A DNA stretch of 64,000 bases from Undibacterium sp. CCC3.4 (GTDB lineage: Bacteria > Pseudomonadota > Gammaproteobacteria > Burkholderiales > Burkholderiaceae_D). The stretch spans positions 1,984,001 to 2,048,000 of the forward strand of contig NZ_CP133779.1 in assembly GCF_034347425.1 (NCBI RefSeq), written 5' to 3'. Position 1 is the stretch's first letter, and each line of letters opens with the position of its first letter. The position numbers were made by a program, and so were the translations under genes. Below, one piece after another: positions 29,601-36,565 of this stretch. The notes under the pieces were generated by a model. The model had not been told where the DNA came from and did not search any database. It was given only the letters and a program-made list of their open reading frames with translations.

Positions 29601-29744
29601 CCCATCATCATGATCACTTCGCGCACAGCCGACAAGCATCGCAACTATGCGCGTGAACTTGGGGTCAATGAATATTTCGGTAAGCCTTACCGCGAAGATG
29701 ATTTGCTTGAGGCCATCGTTGGCTTCATCGGTGAGAACCGTTAA
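23676..29744 (+). CDS. pilL: Giant CheA-like hybrid kinase PilL/ChpA
   Basis: 2022 residues. The N-terminal region has degenerate Hpt/FimV-like modules (HQAHGAL, His about 65; HQVGGAL, His about 494). Clear Hpt modules follow: His750 (HTLKGSSR), His1089 (HTLAGSS, Lys replaced by Ala) and His1280 (HTMKGSAR). Ala/Glu/Pro-rich linkers lie between (about 830-1030). Then come the dimerisation helix (about 1410-1560), a CheA-type ATPase with LLRNAIVHGIES and GRGVGMDVV (about 1565-1725), a CheW domain (about 1728-1855) and a C-terminal receiver with Asp about 1950 in MLVDIEMPRMDG. It is the central kinase for PilG/PilH in type IV pilus motility. P. aeruginosa ChpA has more Hpt-like modules; here I can defend three strong ones and two weak ones. 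It ends at a strong terminator. Confidence 0.95.
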   Translation: MTVDFSNSPQQAQEQFDTGPLSWVMAEVREAVTHAGKMLTQALTQDADSRSTSLLHAKSYLHQAHGALQIVDIDGVSMVTETIEDVIDRLQMEQLEMRAEHVEVILDAFHAVLRYLEDLLSGAAHQPVRLFPYYRALLELKGADRIHPADLFFPALSMREKIPELTVTLQSAPADYTGLRGRFEKALLTLLTSKELAQQQEAAAAIRIVLKEIEQMQSNPQAKAFWVVMSAFAEAVAQGGIENQQYVKQIFGRINLQIRRLLDGVQAIPERLLRDALFFLAQVSEPSPFVASIRQAYSLANQVPLDYNQKNYGQIAAGVLSTAKEQLTTVKNLWGRIANGETTLADKFSQKMKDLAETSGQLNAPALAKLLRELSGIARHVAHTAESSKLGLELATSLLFIETALDQITRLPAHFSERADEITARLLSVVSGDEPASQAPWMGEISREAQQRQTMGVLVGEMQTSLRQVEKILDDYFRDTSQTATLSSVDSILHQVGGALAMLDQDVAMQAVEHTRQLIAGLAAAAPEERAGQAQTHQTVAQNIGALSFFIETLQSQPETAKKKFSFDTEAGVFRSNLLEAVANKALLPANGLELTTALPAAATAEQELTQQQQESARLAVSLAAHPDDQSLHTQLIDSLESERAVAHVLDDADASERAATAIDLLGQAGQPHSAADLQDIVTATIANPESQPLLAVVLPNSEAAVDAELLDIFLTEAEEVLEFVELTLPSARKDIDNQAYLTSLRRSFHTLKGSSRMVGLPVFGAAAWSVEQVMNLWLSESRSGSDALYTLLEHSALEMTRWVAELKQSAYSSRDGAALIAAAERLQAGLPAEHSEIAELAEIAEITPVAEALPAVAAIEEPTVAKADDLDELLLLDLPVPAEADADADDFEALLASDVAQQTASATLAALAEPQSELTPIPEPLLDLSPTPSLEDWLASSLVTELEPAMASELAAASVAEADLADEFIGAETVNQPAVAAEAEIEAAVAEAAVAEETVEAAPLESVLPESIAASSSAQIIGFPEQSRAAVGLDDNIKRIGELEISLPLYSIYMAETDEIVRFLSQDFAEWRHEPYRHVTTHAIHASHTLAGSSATVGLKPLQELAHSLEMVLQRLERHPVELLVSEYDLLELALDTARNMLQKFALSEIAEFASERVHQLEILLADVIARSAAGADEEFITSTNEKLDLADLAGVAGAAELVAALPEGRHAAAFDAPASTAQLTDSALQIKDDLDLDLLPVFIEEGLDLLPMIEQLLRRSQEQPDDAATLQAIARLMHTMKGSARMAGAMALGQHIHDMETRIENLMLVPAPARGPLLEDLLTRHDLSMQLFDRLQHPEVYADDGLPEVLTAAQELDQFQEAQVAAVSEPVAVPTSLPSGVVQPFATPLHAVAARAAAAPAAPVTLVRVRADVLDRLVNQAGEVSISRSRLENEVGTLRSSLSELTENVSRLRAQLREVEIQAETQITSRMAHSADREFDPLEFDRFTRLQELTRMMAESVSDVATVQTNLTRTIDGASGNLHVQARLTRELQQDLMRVRMIPFASVTERLYRVTRQTAKEIDKRVNLDIRGGNVEMDRGVLEKMVGPFEHLLRNAIVHGIESRQVRRDHGKDETGELQIEVRQEGNEVVIRFKDDGQGLNLDDIRDKAHKLGLLGLDEQLADSDMASLIFEPGFSTAVEVTELAGRGVGMDVVRSEAASLGGRVEVASVAGSGAEFTIRLPLTLAVTQVVLLSSGGRTFAVPSVLVEQVQQLKAHALATAYNERSVQWQNQRVPMHYLSALLGQRDAVPLAQQYSPLLIMKNGTERVAIHVDDIVGNREVVVKNIGPQLARMPGVAGATVLGSGDIVLIINPVPLAQKWEAEQLRLPQLGHEMGAVADLQEHSPQLPAEPVQGLRTQHTVMVVDDSLTVRRVTQRLLAREGYQVILAKDGIDALEQLQSITPDVMLVDIEMPRMDGFDLTRNVRSDARTAHIPIIMITSRTADKHRNYARELGVNEYFGKPYREDDLLEAIVGFIGENR

Positions 29745-29797
29745 TGATGGGCTGAGACGGTCGAGATTTTCGGCTTGTTGCGTGAAAAAAAAAGAAG

Positions 29798-29828
29798 GGC
29801 CAGCAGAAATTTTTGCTGGCCTTTTTTT
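29798..29828 (+). terminator. Terminator of the pil chemosensory cluster
   Basis: GGCCAGCA (29798-29805), loop of 8, TGCTGGCC (29814-29821), then seven T. An A-run lies just upstream, so it may work both ways. Confidence 0.92.
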
Positions 29829-30147
29829 AAGAATCTGCGCTTCCCCAGGGTTTGAAACCCCGCACTTCAGAGGCTGTCGCAAACGTCGGACGGACATTTT
29901 TTACATCTACCACACCGCATACCTTTGGCGGGAACCTAGTGTCGTTTTCAGCACTGAAAACAGCATCATTTCTGGCATTTTCAGTTAAGCACGAACGTCG
30001 CTGGATTCCGGCCACAAGCGCGCAGGAATGGCCTTGTTGGCGATTGGGGTAATGATGCTGACTTGTTGCAAGCGCGCGAAAAATCAGCGCGGCGGCTTAC
30101 CATCGACAAACAATCAAATTTTTGCCGCCATCGCCAAGCCCAAGGCA
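29829..30147. other. Gene-free interval rich in palindromes
   Basis: Holds repeat copy B (29832-29844), GGGTTT-G-AAACCC (29848-29860), GTTTTCAG-CA-CTGAAAAC (29944-29961), and CTGGATTCCGGCC...GCAGGAATGG (30001-30031), which resembles a widespread bacterial dispersed repeat (CTGGATTCCCGC...GCGGGAATGAC). I see no ORF with family character. It looks like accumulated repeat debris between two convergent genes. Confidence 0.5.
29832..29844. repeat. Short intergenic repeat unit, copy B
   Basis: AATCTGCGCTTCC, the reverse complement of GGAAGCGCAGATT. All 13 bases recur in the right arm of copy C near 54400-54412. Confidence 0.5.
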
Positions 30148-31641
30148 TCAGTCCAGTTCAGGCACACCCGCTTGCTTCACCACAGCATAACGCGCTAAAG
30201 TTGCGTGGCGCGCCGCATCGTGTTCGACCACCGGGTAAGGGTAGTTGTCGCCTAGCCGCACGCCGGCTTGTTGCAACAGTAAAGGCGCGGCTTTCCACGG
30301 CGCGTGGATGCTGCGTTTATCCAGTCCGGCTAAGTGCGGCAGGTAGCGCGCGATGAATTTACCATCGGCATCGAATTTTTCCGATTGCATGATGGGATTG
30401 AAAATACGGAAATACGGTTGCGCATCGCAACCGGTTGAGGCCGCCCATTGCCAGCCGCCATTATTGGCCGACAAATCGAAGTCATTCAAATGCAAGGCGA
30501 AATAAGCTTCGCCGCGGCGCCAGTCTATGCCGAGATCTTTGATCAGAAAGCATGCCGTCACCATGCGCAAGCGGTTATGCATGTAACCGGTTTGATTGAG
30601 TTGCAGCATGGCGGCATCGACCAGCGGGTAGCCGGTTTTTCCTTCGCACCAAGCTTGAAACAGCGTGTCAGCCAGTGGGCCTTGTTCCCATACGATGGCC
30701 TCATAAGCCGGTTTGAAGGCGCGTTCGCAGACGTGTGGGTGATGATCGAGAATCATGAAATAAAAATCGCGCCAGATCAATTCCGACAGCCAAACTTCGG
30801 CACCGGTATTGCTGCCGCGCCGGACTGCCTCAACCGCCGTGCGGACCAAATGGCGTATCGATACCGTACCGAAGCGTAAATGCATCGATAAATACGAGGG
30901 TCCTTTGATAGCTGGAAAATTACGCGTTTGGTCGTAGCGTGCCAAACGTGGTAAAAAATCTTCGAGCAACTGAGCCCCGCCCTGCATGCCGCTTGGTATG
31001 CCGCTGGGACTCTGTGCTTCGGCAAAGCCCATTTCTGCCAAGCCAGGCAGCGCTGCTAAATCCGGCATTAGCGCGGGTGCATAGTGCTGGGCATAGCGGT
31101 CGACGCGATACGGCTGGGTATAAAAATCTTGTTGATGCCCGTGTAATTTTTTCAGCCAAGCGTTTTTATACGGTGTGAACACCGAAAAAGGGGTGCCGGC
31201 CAGCGAGCGTACTTCCTCTTTTTCAAAGATGACCTGGTCTTTGAAACTGAACAAGGCGCAGGCTTGCTGCGCTAACGCTGCTGCCACGGCCGTATCGCGC
31301 GCCTTGGCGCTCGGTTCATAATCATGATTGACGTATACCGCTTGGCACTGCAGTTGTTTGGCCAGTGCCGTGATCTCGCTGACCGGGTCGCCATAGCGCA
31401 CCAACAGCGTGCCGCCGGCCGCGGCCAGCGCCGCTTGGAGGGCGCGCACGCTGTCATGAATGAAGGCCAGTCGGCGGTCGTTCTGTGGCAGTGCGGCTAA
31501 GATGCGCTGGTCAAAAATGAAGACGCCGGTGACTGCTTTGCTTTGGCGCAGTGCGTGGTAGAGGGCGGCATGGTCGAAATCGCGCAAATCGCGGCGAAAC
31601 CAGACCAGCGCGTGGTCGAATAAAGGGCTAGTTGAGGGCAT
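30148..31641 (-). CDS. phrB: Class I CPD deoxyribodipyrimidine photolyase
   Basis: 497 residues. The N-terminal alpha/beta antenna domain begins ALVWFRRDLRDFDH. The C-terminal FAD domain has NFPAIKGPSYLSMHLRFG, GYPLVDAAMLQL, GYMHNRLRMVTACFLIKDL and LNDFDLSANNGGWQWAASTG, the FAD and lesion-binding segments including the Trp used in electron transfer. It repairs UV-made cyclobutane pyrimidine dimers using blue light. It stands alone; the gene upstream (yqgE) is divergent, 85 bases away. The identity as photolyase rather than cryptochrome rests on the conserved Asn/Asp and Trp in the C-terminal block. Confidence 0.95.
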   Translation of the reverse strand: MPSTSPLFDHALVWFRRDLRDFDHAALYHALRQSKAVTGVFIFDQRILAALPQNDRRLAFIHDSVRALQAALAAAGGTLLVRYGDPVSEITALAKQLQCQAVYVNHDYEPSAKARDTAVAAALAQQACALFSFKDQVIFEKEEVRSLAGTPFSVFTPYKNAWLKKLHGHQQDFYTQPYRVDRYAQHYAPALMPDLAALPGLAEMGFAEAQSPSGIPSGMQGGAQLLEDFLPRLARYDQTRNFPAIKGPSYLSMHLRFGTVSIRHLVRTAVEAVRRGSNTGAEVWLSELIWRDFYFMILDHHPHVCERAFKPAYEAIVWEQGPLADTLFQAWCEGKTGYPLVDAAMLQLNQTGYMHNRLRMVTACFLIKDLGIDWRRGEAYFALHLNDFDLSANNGGWQWAASTGCDAQPYFRIFNPIMQSEKFDADGKFIARYLPHLAGLDKRSIHAPWKAAPLLLQQAGVRLGDNYPYPVVEHDAARHATLARYAVVKQAGVPELD

Positions 31642-31726
31642 GAAAAACGTCGTGAAAGTCGAAAAAGGTCAGTCTTGCACCATAGCACACATCGAAAAAA
31701 GCCGTTAAAACTGCTAGAATGTCAGC

Positions 31727-32407
31727 ATGGCGAAGCAAATAAAAACACCCCACTCCGACTTGTATAATGACAAGTCTGTCAGCGCTATGGCCGCAGCAGA
31801 GCGTGCCGGCGATAGCATTGATAGTACATTGATAACGACAGAATTGAATCTGACGAATCATTTCCTTATTTCCATGCCGGCAATGCACGACCCTGTCTTC
31901 GGTGGCAGCGTGATTTACCTGTGTGAGCATACTCCCCGCGGTGCCATGGGCATGGTGGTCAATCGCGCGACCGATATGACGGTGGCCGACTTATTTGAAC
32001 GCATCGAGCTGAAACTCGAAAATATCCCCGACTCGCACCCGATGCGCGCGCATTTGGTATTGTTCGGCGGACCGGTGCAAGACGATCGTGGTTTTGTCTT
32101 GCATTCACCCGTAGGGGAATACAGTTCCTCGCTGAAGGTGACCGACGATATTGCCTTTACCACCTCGCGCGATGTGCTCGAAGCCATCGCTGCCGGCGAT
32201 GGCCCGGAACAGGTACTCATGAGCGTAGGCTATGCCGGCTGGGGTGCCGGTCAGTTGGAGCAAGAAATCCTGAGCAACCAATGGTTGACTGTGGCGGCTG
32301 ATACCGAGGTGTTATTTTCTTTATCACTTGAGCAACGTCTGCATGCCGCCATCAAATTACTCGGCATCGACCCGTTGATGCTGGCTGCCGTCGCTGGGCA
32401 CGCCTGA
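31727..32407 (+). CDS. YqgE/AlgH family protein
   Basis: 226 residues. The conserved domain starts at LTNHFLISMPAM (about 44) and includes YLCEHTPRGAMGMVVNR, LVLFGGPVQDDRGFVLH and GYAGWGAGQLEQEI. The function is not firmly known; P. aeruginosa AlgH was first linked to alginate control. About 40 residues precede the domain, so the true start may be the ATG at 31787 (MAAAERAGD), and neither start has a clear ribosome site. It overlaps ruvX by one base, and this pair followed by pyrR/pyrB is a conserved operon in betaproteobacteria. Confidence 0.9.
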   Translation: MAKQIKTPHSDLYNDKSVSAMAAAERAGDSIDSTLITTELNLTNHFLISMPAMHDPVFGGSVIYLCEHTPRGAMGMVVNRATDMTVADLFERIELKLENIPDSHPMRAHLVLFGGPVQDDRGFVLHSPVGEYSSSLKVTDDIAFTTSRDVLEAIAAGDGPEQVLMSVGYAGWGAGQLEQEILSNQWLTVAADTEVLFSLSLEQRLHAAIKLLGIDPLMLAAVAGHA

Positions 32408-32808
32408 TGAGCAGCGCTGCCATGCCAGTCGGGGTCGTGCTCGCGTTTGATTTCGGTTTGCAAAGAATCGGTGTCGCAGTCGGCAACAGTGTGTTGCGCC
32501 AAGCGACGCCGCTACAGATTATTTCTGCCGCCACGAATGACGCCAAGTTTGCCGAGCTGGCCAGCTTGATCAAGCAATGGCAACCGGCACTGTGCGTGGT
32601 CGGCTTGCCGCTGCAACCCGATGGTGCGGCGCATGCGATGACGCAACGCTGTACGCGTTTTGCTCAACAATTGCAGGGACGTTTTGAGGTCGCCACCGTC
32701 TTGGTCGATGAGCGTTATTCTTCGGCCGTGCTCAAGGCTGGGCGCGGTGAGCGGATTGACGATCAGGCGGCAGCCTTAATATTGCAACAATATTTTGATG
32801 AACATTAA
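32407..32808 (+). CDS. ruvX: YqgF/RuvX family putative pre-16S rRNA nuclease
   Basis: 133 residues with an RNase H-like fold: first Asp in LAFDFGLQRIGVAVG, a second acidic site in LVDERYSS and the final Asp in RIDDQAAALIL. E. coli YqgF takes part in 16S rRNA 5' end maturation; older names call it a Holliday junction resolvase. Its ATG overlaps the yqgE stop by one base, so the two are translationally coupled. Confidence 0.93.
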   Translation: MSSAAMPVGVVLAFDFGLQRIGVAVGNSVLRQATPLQIISAATNDAKFAELASLIKQWQPALCVVGLPLQPDGAAHAMTQRCTRFAQQLQGRFEVATVLVDERYSSAVLKAGRGERIDDQAAALILQQYFDEH

Positions 32809-32862
32809 CTTGTCGTCTCCAGCGGGATGCGAGCTAACCGTGCCGCCAGTGCACAGGGAAAT

Positions 32863-33390
32863 ATGATGACGGCCTTTACCCCCTTGCTTGATGCAGAAGC
32901 CTTGTATCAAAGCCTGTTGAATCAAATCCGACCGTATGCGCAAGCGCGTGCGGCAGCCGGACAAGCGCTGGCAGTGGTCGGCATTTATTCCGGCGGGGCA
33001 TGGATTGCCGCGCGCTTGGTAGCCGACCTTGGTCTCGAAGCGGCTGCCGGCCTGATCGATGTCTCGTTTTATCGCGATGATTATGCCGCCAAAGGCTTGC
33101 ATGCCGCGGTCAAGCCTAGCCAGATACCGTTTGATGTCAATGGTGCCGAGATCTTGCTGGTCGATGATGTGCTCTATACCGGCCGCACCACGCGCGCGGC
33201 CATCAATGAATTGTTCGACTATGGTCGGCCGGCGCGCATCTTGCTGGCGGCCTTGGTCGATCGGGGCGGACGCGAATTACCGGTGGCGGCTGATTTTGTT
33301 GCGCATATCGCCAATTTTGAACCCGCTGTCTCTATCAATCTGCAACGTGCAGAAGACGGCACACTGAGTTTTTCCATCGACCATGCATAA
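32863..33390 (+). CDS. pyrR: PyrR-like bifunctional regulator/uracil phosphoribosyltransferase
   Basis: 175 residues from the ATG at 32863, which has AGGGA upstream (an in-frame ATG 36 bases earlier lacks one). The PRPP-binding loop is [17 protein letters not shown]. In Gram-positives PyrR binds pyr mRNA; in Proteobacteria the role is less clear, and here it lies in front of pyrB, overlapping it by 8 bases. It probably makes UMP from uracil and PRPP and may sense pyrimidine levels. No attenuator hairpin with a T-run is visible between pyrR and pyrB. Confidence 0.93.
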   Translation: MMTAFTPLLDAEALYQSLLNQIRPYAQARAAAGQALAVVGIYSGGAWIAARLVADLGLEAAAGLIDVSFYRDDYAAKGLHAAVKPSQIPFDVNGAEILLVDDVLYTGRTTRAAINELFDYGRPARILLAALVDRGGRELPVAADFVAHIANFEPAVSINLQRAEDGTLSFSIDHA

Positions 33391-34357
33391 TCCCCAGCTC
33401 AATAAACACGGCGAACTCCAGCATTTGCTGACGATAGAAGGTTTACCGAAGTCCATTATTCATCACATCCTCGATACCGCTTCTTCCTTCGTCAGCGTCA
33501 GCGACCGCGAAGTGAAAAAGCTGCCTTTGTTGCGCGGAAAAAGTGTTTTCAATTTGTTTTTTGAAAATTCCACCCGCACCCGTACCACCTTCGAAATCGC
33601 GTCCAAGCGTTTGTCGGCCGACGTAATCAATCTCAATATTGCCGCTTCCAGTGCCAGCAAGGGCGAGTCCCTGCTCGATACCATCGATAACTTGGCTGCC
33701 ATGCATGCTGACATGTTTGTGGTGCGTCATGCCACTTCGGGTGCGCCGTTTTTGATTGCCAAGCATCTCAATGATACGCGCCAGCACCACGTTCATGTGG
33801 TCAATGCCGGTGATGGCCGCCATGCTCACCCTACCCAGGGTTTGCTCGACATGTACACGATTCGGCATTACAAAAAAGATTTCAGCAATCTGACCGTTGC
33901 CATCGTCGGCGATGTCTTGCACAGCCGCGTGGCGCGCTCCGACATCCATGCCTTGACCACCATCGGTGTGCCGGAAGTGCGCGTGATTGCCCCGCGCACT
34001 CTGGTCCCGGGCGGTTTGGAACAGATGGGCGTGCGCGTGTTTTCGGATATGAATGAAGGTTTGAAGGGCGTCGACGTGATCATCATGTTACGCCTGCAAA
34101 ATGAGCGTATGAGCGGGGCCTTGCTGCCGTCGGCGCAGGAATATTTCAAAAGCTACGGCCTCACGCCGGAACGTTTGGCACTGGCCCATCCGGATGCGAT
34201 TGTCATGCACCCGGGGCCGATGAACCGCGGCGTGGAAATTGATTCAGCCGTGGCGGATGGTCCGCAAGCGGTGATTTTGCCACAAGTGACTTTCGGCATT
34301 GCGGTACGCATGGCCGTCATGAGTATCGTGGCCGGCAATAGCGGCGGCGAGGCCTGA
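33383..34357 (+). CDS. pyrB: Aspartate carbamoyltransferase catalytic subunit
   Basis: 324 residues. The carbamoyl phosphate loop [13 protein letters not shown] is near residue 55, [14 protein letters not shown] in the middle, and [11 protein letters not shown] near the C-terminus closes the aspartate site. It makes carbamoyl aspartate, the committed step of pyrimidine synthesis. It overlaps pyrR and is followed after 10 bases by the dihydroorotase-like pyrX. No pyrI is present, as expected for the ATCase class that pairs PyrB with an inactive dihydroorotase homologue. Confidence 0.97.
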   Translation: MHNPQLNKHGELQHLLTIEGLPKSIIHHILDTASSFVSVSDREVKKLPLLRGKSVFNLFFENSTRTRTTFEIASKRLSADVINLNIAASSASKGESLLDTIDNLAAMHADMFVVRHATSGAPFLIAKHLNDTRQHHVHVVNAGDGRHAHPTQGLLDMYTIRHYKKDFSNLTVAIVGDVLHSRVARSDIHALTTIGVPEVRVIAPRTLVPGGLEQMGVRVFSDMNEGLKGVDVIIMLRLQNERMSGALLPSAQEYFKSYGLTPERLALAHPDAIVMHPGPMNRGVEIDSAVADGPQAVILPQVTFGIAVRMAVMSIVAGNSGGEA

Positions 34358-34367
34358 GGATACAGAC

Positions 34368-35669
34368 ATGCAAATACAAATAAAAAATGGCCGTGTGATT
34401 GATACGGCCAATGCCATCGATGGTCTGCATGACGTCTTCATCCGCGCCGGCCAGATCGCTGCAATCGGTGTGGCGCCGGCCGGTTTCGTGGCCGACCGCA
34501 TTATCGATGCGACCGGCTTAGTGGTCGCACCCGGCTTGGTCGACCTCAGCGCGCGCTTGCGCGAACCGGGCTTTGAATACAAGGCGACGCTGGAATCGGA
34601 ATTGAAAGCGGCTATGCGCGGTGGTGTGACCAGCTTGGTGTGTCCACCCGATACCGACCCGGTACTCGATGAAGCCGGTTTGGTGGAAATGCTCAAACAA
34701 AGAGCGCGTTCTCACCAGAAAGCCCATGTCTATCCGCTCGGTGCCTTAACGGTAGGCTTGCGTGGTCAGGCCCTGACCGAAATGGTGGCGCTGACCGATG
34801 CCGGCTGCATCGGCTTTTCGCAAGCCGAAGTAAGCATCGTCGACACCAATACCCTGCAGCGTGCCTTGCAATATGCCGCCACTTTCGGGTATACGGTCTG
34901 GTTGCGGCCGCAGGATGCCTACATCGGCCAAGGTGGTGTGGCCCACAGCGGGCCCTTGGCTTCGCGTATGGGTTTATCGGGTGTGCCGGTGATGGCAGAA
35001 ACGATTGCGCTGCACACGCTGTTTGAACTCATGCGTGCCACCGGCGCACGCGTCCATGTCTGCCGCATTTCTTCGGCGGCCGGACTGACTTTGATCAAAC
35101 AGGCGAAAGCCGAAGGTCTGCCGCTCAGTTGTGATGTCGGTGCCCATCACGTGCATTTAACCGATACCGACATCGGCTACTTCGATTCCAATGCCCGCCT
35201 CACGCCGCCCTTGCGCAGCGGGCGTGATCGCAGTGCGATTCAAGCCGCTCTGGCCGATGGCACCATCGATGCGATTTGCTCGGATCATACCCCGGTCGAC
35301 GATGATGAAAAATTACTGCCCTTCGCCGAAGCCTCACCCGGTGCCACCGGTCTGGAACTCTTGCTGTCGCTGGCCTTGAAATGGGCCGAAGACAGCCGCG
35401 GCGAAGTCTCGCTGGCACAGGCAATCGCTAAAATCAGCGCGCATGCCGCGCGCGTGGCCGGCTTGGCAGCGGGTACGCTGACGGTTGGCAGCGTCGCCGA
35501 TGTTTGTGTCTTTGCCGCCGATGAACGCTGGACGGTATCGGCCAAGACCCTGCTGAGCCAAGGTAAGCATACGCTTTTCCTCGGCTATGAATTGCCCGGC
35601 GTGGTCAAGCTGACCATGGTGGCCGGACAGATCGCCTATGAAGCGACCGGAACGACTCCGGCAGCATGA
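34368..35669 (+). CDS. pyrX: Inactive dihydroorotase-like ATCase partner subunit
   Basis: 433 residues of the amidohydrolase/dihydroorotase fold. Active enzymes carry DxHxH before LREPG; here the segment reads GLVDLSARLREPGFEYK, so both metal-binding His are gone (Ser and Arg). Later parts (GAHHVHLTD, ICSDHTPVDDD, SPGATGLE) are kept. This matches the PyrC'/PyrX proteins of Pseudomonas, which are catalytically dead and form a large complex with PyrB. Active dihydroorotase must come from another gene outside the window. It sits 10 bases after pyrB. A perfect 10-bp hairpin follows. Confidence 0.92.
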   Translation: MQIQIKNGRVIDTANAIDGLHDVFIRAGQIAAIGVAPAGFVADRIIDATGLVVAPGLVDLSARLREPGFEYKATLESELKAAMRGGVTSLVCPPDTDPVLDEAGLVEMLKQRARSHQKAHVYPLGALTVGLRGQALTEMVALTDAGCIGFSQAEVSIVDTNTLQRALQYAATFGYTVWLRPQDAYIGQGGVAHSGPLASRMGLSGVPVMAETIALHTLFELMRATGARVHVCRISSAAGLTLIKQAKAEGLPLSCDVGAHHVHLTDTDIGYFDSNARLTPPLRSGRDRSAIQAALADGTIDAICSDHTPVDDDEKLLPFAEASPGATGLELLLSLALKWAEDSRGEVSLAQAIAKISAHAARVAGLAAGTLTVGSVADVCVFAADERWTVSAKTLLSQGKHTLFLGYELPGVVKLTMVAGQIAYEATGTTPAA

Positions 35670-35677
35670 CAACAGCT

Positions 35678-35700
35678 GGCCGACCGCAGTGCGGTCGGCC
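35678..35700. repeat. Perfect 10-bp hairpin after pyrX
   Basis: GGCCGACCGC (35678-35687), AGT, GCGGTCGGCC (35691-35700). Very stable but without a T-run: a possible mRNA 3' end or attenuating structure between pyrX and plsC. Confidence 0.7.
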
Positions 35701-35752
35701 GCAAGAATAATCACAATATCGATACGCCGACGGCGTATCTGGCGGATCTGGC

Positions 35753-36565
35753 ATGATAGTTTGGCACTTGTTTCGAATTTTCCTCCACGTCAGCACAGGC
35801 TTGTTGATTTGCTCGTGTGTGTTTCCGTTTGCCTCCGCGGCTAGCCGCGAACAATTGATACGGCGCTGGTCGCTGCAATTGTTGACGATCTGTGCGGTGG
35901 ACGTGAAGTTTGCCGACGCCAGTGGCGGCCAAATCGGCCCGCAAGCTATCGTTGTATCGAACCATGTTTCCTGGCTCGATATTTTCGTCATCAATACCCT
36001 GCATCCCTGTCACTTCGTCGCCAAAGCCGATATTCGCCAGTGGCCGGTGATAGGCTGGTTGTCGGCACAAGCCGGGACGATTTTTTTAGTGCGCGGCAAA
36101 CAGCGCGAGGTGCGGCGGATTTATCAGGGCTTGGTCGATCAAATCAATGAGGGTAAGCGCATCGCTTTTTTCCCTGAAGGCACCACCGCCGCCCAGGGCA
36201 TGTTATTGCCCTTCCATGCCAATTTATTCGAAGCGGCAATCGTCGCGCAAGTGCCGATACAGCCTTTGGTCGTACGCTATGTTGACGCGCAAGGGCGCTT
36301 GCATACGGCGGCTGATTTCATCGGCGAGATGAGTTTCGTCGAGAGCTTGCAAATCATTTTGAAAGCGCCGCGCATGACGGCAGAATTGGTGCGCTTGCCA
36401 GCGATTGTGACTACCGGTGCGCATCGGCGCGAGATTGCTGCGCAAACCAGGGCGGCGATTTTGCAGCAGTTGGTGATGAGCAGCGATGAAACGCCGTGCA
36501 GCTATGCTCAAGAGTTGAGCGACACAGAATCAGGCCGCCAAGGGCTGGTCGAGCGCATCGGCTGA
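35753..36565 (+). CDS. 1-acyl-sn-glycerol-3-phosphate acyltransferase (PlsC family)
   Basis: 270 residues. An N-terminal hydrophobic segment (about 5-25) anchors it to the inner membrane. The catalytic HX4D is NHVSWLD and the phosphate-binding motif is FFPEGTTA. It transfers an acyl chain to lysophosphatidic acid in phospholipid synthesis; a related lyso-lipid substrate is possible. Its last 36 bases overlap the 3' end of the convergent DUF1631 gene. Confidence 0.92.
   Translation: MIVWHLFRIFLHVSTGLLICSCVFPFASAASREQLIRRWSLQLLTICAVDVKFADASGGQIGPQAIVVSNHVSWLDIFVINTLHPCHFVAKADIRQWPVIGWLSAQAGTIFLVRGKQREVRRIYQGLVDQINEGKRIAFFPEGTTAAQGMLLPFHANLFEAAIVAQVPIQPLVVRYVDAQGRLHTAADFIGEMSFVESLQIILKAPRMTAELVRLPAIVTTGAHRREIAAQTRAAILQQLVMSSDETPCSYAQELSDTESGRQGLVERIG

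Noticed and set aside
35761..35775. TGGCAC resembling a sigma-54 -24 element
   Set aside because: It lies inside plsC and lacks TTGC at the right distance. No convincing PilR/sigma-54 promoter was found by eye in the window.
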